Source: Aurantiacibacter spongiae (GTDB taxonomy: Bacteria; Pseudomonadota; Alphaproteobacteria; Sphingomonadales; Sphingomonadaceae). From it: a stretch of DNA of 64,000 bases. The notes under the pieces were generated by a model. That model had not been told where the DNA came from, did not search any database, and saw only the letters and a list, made by a program, of their open reading frames with translations. The stretch lies in contig NZ_RPFZ01000001.1 in the NCBI RefSeq assembly GCF_003815535.1, positions 1,364,001 through 1,428,000 on the forward strand, written 5' to 3'. The stretch's first letter is position 1. Each line of letters begins with the position of its first letter. The translations under genes and the position numbers were made by a program. Positions 8,665 to 16,177 of the stretch are shown here, piece by piece.

Positions 8665-10269
8665 TCAGCGGGGCAATTTCGCGAAATCGACCGCAGTAAT
8701 CGACCCTACGATCTCTCCCCGGATCCGGCGGGCTTCTTCGAGCGGCAGGCCGGGAATGGCGAGCTTCCCTCCCGCAAGGCCCAAATTGAGGTCGGCATAG
8801 CCGCGCAGTCGGGAAAGCGGGCCTTGCGAAATCTCGACGGACTGCAGCTTGATCCGGCTGGCGATCTTCATTTCGGGTGCGAGCCAGTGTCGCCGCGTGA
8901 AGAGGAAGGTTTCGTCCAGGGCATGTCTCTGGTGTCGCCATAAAAAGGCCTGTTGCGCTGCGAACATCACTCCGATCGCCGCCATCAGCACGGCACCCAG
9001 ACCAAGCCCGCGCGCATCAGCGGGAAGGACAGCCTTCGCCAGCAGAAACGCGCCGGCCGCGATGAAGCACGTGCCGGCACTCAACAACAGTCGATCGGTC
9101 CGGTATCTCCGGCTCGATCGGCGCCAGTCCAGCGCGTCGACCGGCAGGGCGAACTGCGCTTCCTCGACGATTGGCGCGATCTCCGCCATCCTGGCAAACG
9201 GCGCGACGTCATGGTTAGCCGCGCCCGAATCCTGCGCCAGGCTGATGAAGGACAGGCCGTGCCAGCCGAACAGGCGCCGCAGCCATCCCGTCGAGACCTT
9301 CATCGCCTGCACCCTGTGGGCCGGCATCATCACGTCGGTCTTCGTCAGCAGCCCGCGTCGCCGCCGAAACCCCCGTGTCGTTCGCTCGAGCCGGAATTTC
9401 CAGTCGCGCAAAAAGGTGATGATGACCCCGCTCGCGAGTCCGACAACGACGATCCCGCCAGCGAAGTAGAGCGCGGCGGCAATCTGCGCCGCTAAGCCGA
9501 GATGGGACAGGTAGCTGCCGGTCGTGACGTAACCGCCATCGGTCACGAACGCCGCGAGCCATCCCCACGGGTCGAACGGCACAAAACCCTGAAACTGCTG
9601 AAGAGCGCCCAATAGGATGGCAAATACGACAAGCGAGAAATTGAAGAGGCCGTAGGTGAACAACCGGCGCGGCCCCATTGCGAAAAGCGTGCGTCCGCCC
9701 TCCGACGCCGCTGTACTGCTTTCCCCCTCTCCCTGTTCCGAAGGTATCGCCGAACCGCTTTCCTCCTCGGCGAGCGCACGCACGGTTTCGCGCAGGCGTT
9801 CGCCCTCCGCCTCGGTCACATAGGCGAGCTTCAGTTCGTCCTTGCCGCCGGCGCCCGTCTCGAAGCGCACCTCGACCAGACCCAGCAGCCGGGGTATCAG
9901 CTTCTGTTCGAGGCTGACGTCCTGGATACGGTCATAGGGGACCGAGCGCGCAGTGCGGCTGAGCACGCCTTGCTCCACGCGCACGTCGTTCGCGCCGATA
10001 CGGTAGCGCAGCCGCCACCAGCGAAGCCAGCTTCCGCCCAAGTTCAGCGCCACGATGCCAAGCACTATGGGAACGGCGAACGGCGCGATGGCGGACAGAC
10101 CCTGACCATCCTGGGCGGCCGAGCCGACGAAGATCGCCAGTACCGGCAAGGCCGATCTGGCGAGCGCCCGCACGCTCTCGGCAAGGACGCTGAGCCGATT
10201 GACGCGTTGCCATTCGTCGATCTCGGCGACTTCGGGCAGGCCCGCCTCGGCAACCGCCGCCGCGCTCAT
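8665..10269 (-). CDS. bPH2 (bacterial PH domain) membrane protein, YdbT-like
   Basis: This 534-residue membrane protein appears to contain three bacterial PH-like (bPH_2) repeats between hydrophobic helix pairs. The repeats centre near residues 92-150 (VRVEQGVLSRTARSVPYDRIQDV), 290-350 (GLLTKTDVMMPAHRVQAM) and 445-510 (LAPEMKIASRIKLQSVEI). YdbT of Bacillus has the same layout. Its start overlaps the stop of the smaller bPH2 gene, so the YdbS-YdbT-like pair is translated together. No biochemical role is firmly known; some YdbS/YdbT proteins affect resistance to bacteriocins. Confidence 0.85.
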   Translation of the reverse strand: MSAAAVAEAGLPEVAEIDEWQRVNRLSVLAESVRALARSALPVLAIFVGSAAQDGQGLSAIAPFAVPIVLGIVALNLGGSWLRWWRLRYRIGANDVRVEQGVLSRTARSVPYDRIQDVSLEQKLIPRLLGLVEVRFETGAGGKDELKLAYVTEAEGERLRETVRALAEEESGSAIPSEQGEGESSTAASEGGRTLFAMGPRRLFTYGLFNFSLVVFAILLGALQQFQGFVPFDPWGWLAAFVTDGGYVTTGSYLSHLGLAAQIAAALYFAGGIVVVGLASGVIITFLRDWKFRLERTTRGFRRRRGLLTKTDVMMPAHRVQAMKVSTGWLRRLFGWHGLSFISLAQDSGAANHDVAPFARMAEIAPIVEEAQFALPVDALDWRRSSRRYRTDRLLLSAGTCFIAAGAFLLAKAVLPADARGLGLGAVLMAAIGVMFAAQQAFLWRHQRHALDETFLFTRRHWLAPEMKIASRIKLQSVEISQGPLSRLRGYADLNLGLAGGKLAIPGLPLEEARRIRGEIVGSITAVDFAKLPR

Positions 10270-10778
10270 AGCGATTCGCGCTTCACGTGCCGGCGAATGG
10301 CCTCGCGCATCGCTACGGCATCGACGTGGGCGAGGCCCGGCAGGGTCACCGACGAATTGTGCGTGCCCGCCGTGTGCAGAATGAGCCGGGCGATGCCGAA
10401 GGCGCGCTCGAGCGGTCCCTGCTCGACGTCCAGATGTTGCACCCGGCTGAACGGCACGACGGTGTCGGAACGGAACATGACGCCCTTCACCACTTGCAAC
10501 CGATCCTCGCCCATATCGTAACCGCGCGCGGCGTACCGGCGCATCGGAAGATAGATCAGCAGGATCGCCGCGATGAAAATCAGGAGGAGAACCGGCACAA
10601 GGGGCGGCAGATCGCCTGCCACGGAAAGGCCTACCCCGCCCGCGATCAGGGGCAGGAGTATCAGCGCCCCGCGAATACGCAGGACGGTCGCGTATCCCGG
10701 ATCGAGCTTCGTCAGTTCCCCGTATCCGTCATCCCGACCGGGGCGAGCAAATGCGTCATCGGCGATGAGGTCGTGCAT
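10266..10778 (-). CDS. bPH2 membrane protein, YdbS-like
   Basis: This 170-residue protein has two adjacent hydrophobic helices (about residues 36-76) followed by one bPH_2 repeat (LQVVKGVMFRSDTVVPFSRVQHLDV). It is the small partner of the YdbT-like protein, and its stop codon overlaps that start by four bases. The start is uncertain: MHDLIADD was chosen because the region after it matches the family. An in-frame upstream ATG at 10877 would add 33 residues of low-complexity character, and neither start has a convincing ribosome binding site. Confidence 0.83.
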   Translation of the reverse strand: MHDLIADDAFARPGRDDGYGELTKLDPGYATVLRIRGALILLPLIAGGVGLSVAGDLPPLVPVLLLIFIAAILLIYLPMRRYAARGYDMGEDRLQVVKGVMFRSDTVVPFSRVQHLDVEQGPLERAFGIARLILHTAGTHNSSVTLPGLAHVDAVAMREAIRRHVKRESL

Positions 10779-10925
10779 GGCGGGAAAGTGGCACGGTCGG
10801 CACGCACGGGCAAGTTCGTCCGTCGAGCGCTGTAGGCCGGTAAGCGAACGCCGCGCCCTCTCGTTTCCATTTTCCATCGCGCCCGCCTGCTCGGGGGCCT
10901 TGCCACAGGGCAACGCATGGAAGAA

Positions 10926-11000
10926 TGGTGCCACGAGAGAGGATCGAACTCTCGGCCTCACCCTTACCAAGGGTGCGCTCTACCACTGAGCTACCGCGGC
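10926..11000 (-). tRNA. tRNA-Thr (anticodon GGT)
   Basis: Read on the minus strand, GCCGCGG starts a seven-base acceptor stem that pairs with TCGTGGC, followed by discriminator A and an encoded CCA. The D-arm contains AGCTCAGTGGTAGAGC. The anticodon arm is CACCC-TTGGTAA-GGGTG, giving anticodon GGT. The T-arm contains GTTCGATCC. All parts are present and spaced normally, 75 bases including CCA. A candidate promoter lies 22 bases upstream. Confidence 0.96.
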
Positions 11001-11021
11001 ACATTGTCGAAACAGGCGCGC

Positions 11022-11050
11022 GCTATTGTCGGGCGAGGGCCGAAAGTCAA
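11022..11050 (-). promoter_or_regulatory. Candidate sigma-70 promoter of tRNA-Thr
   Basis: On the minus strand TTGACT (11050-11045) is followed after exactly 17 bases by AATAGC (11027-11022), about 22 bases before the tRNA 5' end. The -35 element is five of six to consensus and the spacing is ideal, while the -10 is weaker. The rest of the 11001-11093 gap has no other clear signal. Confidence 0.45.
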
Positions 11051-11093
11051 GCCGAGCTTGAGGCGCGCACGCGGTTGCGGCAAGGATAAGGGC

Positions 11094-11252
11094 ATGGCAT
11101 CGGACGACACGAACAGCGGACGCGGGCGCGAGGAACGGCTCGCCGAAAAGCTTCGCGAGAACCTTCGGCGGCGCAAGGCGCAGGCCAGGGCCAAGGGCGG
11201 GGCCGGCACGTCGGCGGATCGCGACCTTTCCAATCCCGCGCGCGGCGGCTAA
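11094..11252 (+). CDS. Small highly charged hypothetical protein (52 aa)
   Basis: A 52-residue ORF begins at an ATG preceded by CAAGGATAAGG, which is a reasonable ribosome binding site. The middle is basic and probably helical (EERLAEKLRENLRRRKAQARAK), and the ends are polar. It has no signal peptide or membrane segment. The composition suggests a small nucleic-acid- or ribosome-associated protein, but nothing proves it. It lies 34 bases upstream of gpmA on the same strand, so they may share a transcript. I do not recognise a named family. Confidence 0.6.
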   Translation: MASDDTNSGRGREERLAEKLRENLRRRKAQARAKGGAGTSADRDLSNPARGG

Positions 11253-11286
11253 CGCCCGACCGCGCCTTGCAGGGAGAGCCGACACC

Positions 11287-11973
11287 ATGCCCGTTCTGAT
11301 CCTCGTCCGCCACGGCCAGAGCCAGTGGAACCTCGAAAACCGCTTCACCGGGTGGTGGGACGTCGATGTTACCGAAAAGGGCGCGGAGGAAGCCCGAGCC
11401 GCCGGCCGGCTGTTGCTGGAAAAGGGCGTGTTGCCGACGATGGCCTTCACTTCGCTGCAAACCCGGGCCATCAAGACGCTGCATCTCGCGCTGGAGGAGT
11501 GCGGACGGCTGTGGATCCCCGAGGTCAAGGACTGGCACCTCAACGAGCGGCATTACGGCGGGCTGACCGGACTCGACAAGGATGAGACCCGGGAAAAGCA
11601 CGGCGAGGAACAGGTTCATATCTGGCGGCGCAGCTTCGACACCCCGCCACCGCCGATGGAAAGGGGCGATCGCTACGATCCGGGCGCCGACCCCCGCTAT
11701 GCCGGCATCGACGTACCGCAGACCGAGAGCCTGAAGCTGACGATAGAGCGGGTTTTGCCCTACTGGCAGAGCGACATCGTACCGCAGCTCGCGGGGGGCG
11801 AGACGGTCATCATCTCCGCCCACGGAAACTCGCTGCGCGCGCTGGTCAAGCATCTCTCGAACATTTCGGACGAGGATATCACCGGCCTCGAAATTCCTAC
11901 CGGGCAGCCGATCGTCTACGAATTCGACGAGGCGATGCAGCCGGGTGAACGGTACTACCTGAAGGATAGCTGA
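11287..11973 (+). CDS. gpmA: 2,3-bisphosphoglycerate-dependent phosphoglycerate mutase
   Basis: This 228-residue glycolytic enzyme interconverts 3- and 2-phosphoglycerate. It is a histidine-phosphatase superfamily member: the phospho-acceptor His9 is in [10 protein letters not shown], and the second catalytic His179 is in [10 protein letters not shown]. The long [12 protein letters not shown] and TPPPPM segments distinguish true dPGM from other phosphatases of the superfamily. It precedes purE by four bases and so probably heads, or belongs to, the purE-purK-folA run. Confidence 0.96.
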   Translation: MPVLILVRHGQSQWNLENRFTGWWDVDVTEKGAEEARAAGRLLLEKGVLPTMAFTSLQTRAIKTLHLALEECGRLWIPEVKDWHLNERHYGGLTGLDKDETREKHGEEQVHIWRRSFDTPPPPMERGDRYDPGADPRYAGIDVPQTESLKLTIERVLPYWQSDIVPQLAGGETVIISAHGNSLRALVKHLSNISDEDITGLEIPTGQPIVYEFDEAMQPGERYYLKDS

Positions 11974-11977
11974 GGAC

Positions 11978-12469
11978 ATGGACAGGACCGCATCCAGGGT
12001 CGCCATCGTCATGGGAAGCCAGTCCGACTGGCCGACCATGCAGGCCGCGGTGGATACACTCGGCCAGCTGGAGGTTTCGTGCGAGGCGCGCATCGTATCC
12101 GCCCATCGCACGCCCGATCGGCTTCACGCCTTCGGCAAGGGCGCGGCGGAGGAGGGGTTCGAGGTCGTGATCGCGGGCGCGGGAGGGGCCGCACATCTGC
12201 CTGGGATGATTGCCGCCCTTACCCATCTGCCCGTGCTGGGCGTGCCCGTGCAGAGCCGCGCGCTGAGCGGTCTCGACAGCCTGCTGTCCATCGTTCAGAT
12301 GCCGGCTGGCGTGCCGGTCGGCACGCTCGCCATCGGCGAGGCGGGGGCAACGAACGCGGCGCTGCTCGCAGCTTCGATCCTTGCCCTGTCCGACGATTCG
12401 CTCGCCGATCGGCTGCGGGCGTTCCGCGCGCGGCAGACCGGGGACGTAGCGGACAGGCCTGTGGCCTGA
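11978..12469 (+). CDS. purE: N5-carboxyaminoimidazole ribonucleotide mutase
   Basis: This 163-residue class I PurE moves the carboxyl group of N5-CAIR to C4 in de novo purine synthesis. The phosphate-binding [10 protein letters not shown] loop and the SAHRTPDRL segment with the catalytic His are both present, as is the [11 protein letters not shown] motif. It is separated from purK by one base, and the two enzymes act in consecutive steps (PurK then PurE). Confidence 0.97.
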   Translation: MDRTASRVAIVMGSQSDWPTMQAAVDTLGQLEVSCEARIVSAHRTPDRLHAFGKGAAEEGFEVVIAGAGGAAHLPGMIAALTHLPVLGVPVQSRALSGLDSLLSIVQMPAGVPVGTLAIGEAGATNAALLAASILALSDDSLADRLRAFRARQTGDVADRPVA

Positions 12470-12470
12470 C

Positions 12471-13523
12471 ATGCTCGAGCCCGGTTCCACGATAGGCATT
12501 CTGGGGGGCGGCCAGCTCGGGCGGATGCTGGCCATGGCCGCCGCGCAGCTCGGCTATCGCTGCCATATCTACGCACCGCAGAAGGACTGCGTCGCGGCCG
12601 AGGTTTCCGCTTCCTTCACCAGCGCCGAATGGCACGACCGGGAAGCGCTGGCGGCCTTCGCGCAAGGTTGCGAAGTCATAACCTACGAATTCGAAAACGT
12701 ACCGACAGAACCGCTGCTGGCCCTTCCCGCCGATCTGCTGGCTCCGGGGCCGCGGGCGCTGGAAGTCGCCCAGGACCGGGTGCGCGAAAAGCGCTTCGTG
12801 GAGAATCTCGGTGGCCGCCCCGCGCCCTTCGCCGCCGTCGATCACGACAGCGACCTTGTTCCCGCGCTAGAACGGATCGGTACGCCCGGAATCCTCAAGA
12901 CCCGGCGCGACGGGTATGACGGCAAGGGACAGTGGACCATAACCGGTGCCGCCGACGCGAACGGCATACGCGTCCCGCATACGGGTGCGGTTTACGAGCG
13001 GAAGGTGGCGTTCGAGTGCGAATTCTCGGTGGTGATGGCAAGGGGCCGGGATGGGGCGGCAAGGTTCTGGGATTCGACCCGCAACCGCCACGATGACGGC
13101 ATTCTCGCTCATTGCGAGCTGCCCCCGCCCGCCATCGTCAACGCGCAGGTGGGTGCGGCGCGCGATCTCGCTGAGAAGGTCGCCACCGCACTGGGCTATG
13201 TCGGCGTGCTGACGCTCGAATTCTTCGCCACCGAAGACGGCCCCGTGTTCAACGAAATGGCGCCCCGCGTCCACAATTCGGGCCACTGGACGATCGAGGG
13301 TGCCGTCACCAGCCAGTTCGAAAACCACATCCGCGCGATCTGCGGCCTGCCGCTCGGCGACACAGGCAGCGTCGCGCATCGGATGGTGATGGACAATCTC
13401 ATCGGTCCCGACGCGCTCGATATCCGGCGCCATTGCTCGGACCCGACGGCGCATGTCCATCTCTACGGCAAGGGCGAGGCGCGCGCCGGGCGCAAGATGG
13501 GTCACGTCACGCGGGTCGGATAG
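12471..13523 (+). CDS. purK: N5-carboxyaminoimidazole ribonucleotide synthase
   Basis: This 350-residue ATP-grasp enzyme makes N5-CAIR from AIR, bicarbonate and ATP. The N-terminal IGILGGGQLGRMLAMAA motif is diagnostic. The ATP-grasp region shows TRRDGYDGKGQ and, later, FFATEDGPVFNEMAPRVHNSGH with the metal-binding Glu and Asn. It follows purE by one base and precedes folA by one base, so it is clearly part of the same transcription unit. Confidence 0.97.
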   Translation: MLEPGSTIGILGGGQLGRMLAMAAAQLGYRCHIYAPQKDCVAAEVSASFTSAEWHDREALAAFAQGCEVITYEFENVPTEPLLALPADLLAPGPRALEVAQDRVREKRFVENLGGRPAPFAAVDHDSDLVPALERIGTPGILKTRRDGYDGKGQWTITGAADANGIRVPHTGAVYERKVAFECEFSVVMARGRDGAARFWDSTRNRHDDGILAHCELPPPAIVNAQVGAARDLAEKVATALGYVGVLTLEFFATEDGPVFNEMAPRVHNSGHWTIEGAVTSQFENHIRAICGLPLGDTGSVAHRMVMDNLIGPDALDIRRHCSDPTAHVHLYGKGEARAGRKMGHVTRVG

Positions 13524-13524
13524 C

Positions 13525-14016
13525 ATGACCGACATCGTGTTCATCGTCGCCCGCGCAACCGATGGCACCATCGGCCATGACGGCGCGGTGCCGTGGGCGA
13601 TCCGCGAAGATCTTCGGCGGTTCAAGCGCCTGACCATGGGCCGGCCGATGGTCATGGGTCGCAAGACCTTCGAGAGCCTGCCTGGCCTGTTGCCCGGGCG
13701 CCGTCACATCGTCCTTACCCGGCAGGCGGGTTGGCGGGCCGACGGCGCGGAAGTGGCGCATTCCCCGGAAGCGGCACAGGCACTGGCCGGCGATGACGGC
13801 TTCGCGGTCATCGGCGGGGCCGAGGTGTTCGACCTGCTGTGGGAACACGGGGGCCGCTTCGAACTCACCGAGATATACGAGAGTACCGGCGGCGACACCA
13901 CGATGCGATCCCCCGCCGACGATCCATCGTGGCGGGAGGTGGCGCGCGAATGCCGCCCCGCCGCAGACGCCCATCCGCCTTTCGACTTCGTGACCTACGA
14001 GCGGCGAGCGCGCTGA
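13525..14016 (+). CDS. folA: Dihydrofolate reductase
   Basis: This 163-residue enzyme reduces dihydrofolate with NADPH. DGAVPWAIREDLRRFK contains the Trp and the acidic catalytic position (equivalent to Asp27 of the E. coli enzyme). MGRKTFESLPGLLPGR is the NADPH phosphate-binding region, and AVIGGAEVFD is the second glycine motif. The start was placed at MTDIVFIVA, one base after purK, because homologues begin there. Its TGA stop overlaps the next ATG (ATGA). Confidence 0.95.
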   Translation: MTDIVFIVARATDGTIGHDGAVPWAIREDLRRFKRLTMGRPMVMGRKTFESLPGLLPGRRHIVLTRQAGWRADGAEVAHSPEAAQALAGDDGFAVIGGAEVFDLLWEHGGRFELTEIYESTGGDTTMRSPADDPSWREVARECRPAADAHPPFDFVTYERRAR

Positions 14017-15227
14017 TGCGGCGCTGGCCGTTGCTGGTGCTTGCCGGGCTTGCGCTGGTGGCGCTCGCCTTCTTCGCAGTTGCGCCCGGCATTGCGGAGC
14101 GGAGCATGAACCGGGTTGACGGCCAGCGGCTCCCGCCGGTCAGCGACGAGGCACGAAACCTGCATGCCGCGCTCACCATCGTGGACCTGCACGGCGATAC
14201 CCTGCTGTGGGACCGCAACCTGCTGACCCGCGCGCAGCGGGGGCATATCGACCTGCCGCGATTGCGGGATGGCAACGTCGCGCTGCAGGTCTTCTCGAGC
14301 GTCACCAAGACGCCGCGCGGACAGAACTACGAGGCGAACACAAGCGAGACCGATACGATCACGCCGCTCGTGGTCGGGCAGTTGCAACCGGTGCGGACAT
14401 GGGGATCGCTGCTCGAGCGCTCGCTTTACCATGCGGCGAAACTCGAACGGGCGGCGGAGGCGTCGGGCGGCAGCCTGGTTCTGGTGCGAAACGGGTCCGA
14501 TCTCGGACAGGTCCGGCGTACCGGCGCGCCGGGGCCGGTTGCTGCGATGCTGTCGGTAGAGGGACTTCACGATCTCGAAGGCGATCTCGACAACCTCGAC
14601 CGGCTGTACGCCGCCGGGGTGCGGATGGCGGGCCTGACTCACTTCTTCGACAATTTTCTCGCCGGATCGATGCACGGGACTACGAAGGGCGGGCTGACCG
14701 ATGCCGGGCGCGAGGCGGTGCGGCGGATGGAGCGCATGGGGATGGTCGTCGACATCGCCCATTGCAGCCATGCCTGCGTCGCCGACGTGCTGGCGATGGC
14801 GCGGCGGCCGGTCGTCTCCAGCCACGGCGGGGTACAGGCGACCTGCCGGGAGAACCGCAACCTGACCGATGCCGAGATACGCGGCATCGCCGCGACCGGA
14901 GGGATCGTCGGCATCGGCTACTGGCCGGGTGCCGTGTGCGACACCTCGCCCGCCGCCATCGCCCGCGCCATACGGCACGTGGCCGATGTCGCCGGCGTCG
15001 ACCACGCCGCACTCGGCAGCGATTTCGACGGGGCGGTGACGACCCGCTTCGACACGTCGCACCTGGTACAGGTCACGCAGGCGTTGATGGACGCGGGTTT
15101 TACCGACAGCGAGATCGGCAAGGTCATGGGCGGCAACGCTCTGCGGGTGCTGGAGCGCGGGCTGGAACCGATGGCGCGCGTGCCCCTTGCGCCGCCGCGC
15201 CCGCTCCCCCAACAGGCGCGGCCATGA
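14016..15227 (+). CDS. Membrane dipeptidase (peptidase M19), exported or anchored
   Basis: This 403-residue zinc dipeptidase is of the renal-dipeptidase family. The N-terminus is a signal anchor (about residues 4-24). Metal-site segments are IVDLHGDTL, MVVDIAHCSHA and VSSHGGVQA, and the C-terminal LGSDFDGAV block is also conserved. It probably cleaves dipeptides, possibly D-amino-acid-containing ones, in the periplasm. It overlaps folA upstream (ATGA) and ribF downstream (ATGA), so it sits inside an operon of otherwise cytoplasmic biosynthesis genes. Confidence 0.92.
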   Translation: MRRWPLLVLAGLALVALAFFAVAPGIAERSMNRVDGQRLPPVSDEARNLHAALTIVDLHGDTLLWDRNLLTRAQRGHIDLPRLRDGNVALQVFSSVTKTPRGQNYEANTSETDTITPLVVGQLQPVRTWGSLLERSLYHAAKLERAAEASGGSLVLVRNGSDLGQVRRTGAPGPVAAMLSVEGLHDLEGDLDNLDRLYAAGVRMAGLTHFFDNFLAGSMHGTTKGGLTDAGREAVRRMERMGMVVDIAHCSHACVADVLAMARRPVVSSHGGVQATCRENRNLTDAEIRGIAATGGIVGIGYWPGAVCDTSPAAIARAIRHVADVAGVDHAALGSDFDGAVTTRFDTSHLVQVTQALMDAGFTDSEIGKVMGGNALRVLERGLEPMARVPLAPPRPLPQQARP

Positions 15228-16177
15228 CGATTCTCCACCATCGCGACCGCGTGCCCGACGCGCTGCGCGGAGCCGTGATCGCTCTCGGCAATTTCGACGG
15301 TTTTCACCTTGGCCACCAGCGCGTCGTGGCAGAGGCGGTCGACATGGCGCGGTTGCAGGGCAGGCCCGCCATCGTCGCCACGTTCGATCCCCATCCGGTG
15401 CGCCATTTCGCACCGCATGTCCCGCCCTTCCGCCTGACGACGCTCGATCAGCGCAACGAACTGTTCGGCGCCGCGGGGGCCGACGCGATGCTGGTGTTCG
15501 ATTTCGACGACGATCTTGCCGCGATGAGTGCCGAGGGCTTCGTGCGCGATCTGCTGGGCGATCATCTGGGCGCAAGCGGCGTGGTAACGGGAGAGGACTT
15601 TACCTTCGGCAAGGATCGCGGCGGCAATACGCAGGTGCTGAAGGCCATCGGCGCAAGCTGCGGGATCGAGGCGCGCACCGTGGGCCCGGTGGGGACGCGC
15701 GGCCAGACCGTCTCGTCCAGCCGCATTCGCGATGCGCTGAAAGCGGGGGAATGCGATACCGCCTGCGAATTGCTGACCCGTCCCTTCACCGTGCGCGGCA
15801 CCGTGGTCCACGGTGACAAGCGCGGGCGTGAGCTGGGCTATCCCACGGCCAATATCGAGCTCGGCAGCTATCTGCGCCCGCGCTTCGGCATCTATGCCGT
15901 ATCGGGCCGCGTGCTGGCGACCGGGCAGCGCCTGCTCGGTGCGGCCAATGTCGGCGTGCGGCCGAGCTTCGATCCGCCCCGGGAACTGCTCGAGCCCTAT
16001 TTCTTCGACTTCACCGGCGATCTCTACGGGCAGGAGCTCGACATCGCCTTTCGCGCCTTCATCAGGCCGGAGGCGAAGTTCGATTCGATGGACGAGCTGC
16101 GCGCGCAGATGGCCAAGGATTGCGAGGAGGCGGTGAAACGCCTAGGTGCGCCCCGAAACGGCGAACAGGCATCATGA
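15224..16177 (+). CDS. ribF: Bifunctional riboflavin kinase / FAD synthetase
   Basis: This 317-residue enzyme makes FMN and then FAD. The N-terminal FAD-synthetase half has the nucleotidyltransferase motif GNFDGFHLGHQRVV, and the C-terminal kinase half (about 190-310) has VHGDKRGRELGYPTANIEL. The start MTILHH overlaps the dipeptidase stop by four bases. Its own stop overlaps the ileS start (ATGA). The ribF-ileS-lspA order is widely conserved in Proteobacteria. Confidence 0.96.
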   Translation: MTILHHRDRVPDALRGAVIALGNFDGFHLGHQRVVAEAVDMARLQGRPAIVATFDPHPVRHFAPHVPPFRLTTLDQRNELFGAAGADAMLVFDFDDDLAAMSAEGFVRDLLGDHLGASGVVTGEDFTFGKDRGGNTQVLKAIGASCGIEARTVGPVGTRGQTVSSSRIRDALKAGECDTACELLTRPFTVRGTVVHGDKRGRELGYPTANIELGSYLRPRFGIYAVSGRVLATGQRLLGAANVGVRPSFDPPRELLEPYFFDFTGDLYGQELDIAFRAFIRPEAKFDSMDELRAQMAKDCEEAVKRLGAPRNGEQAS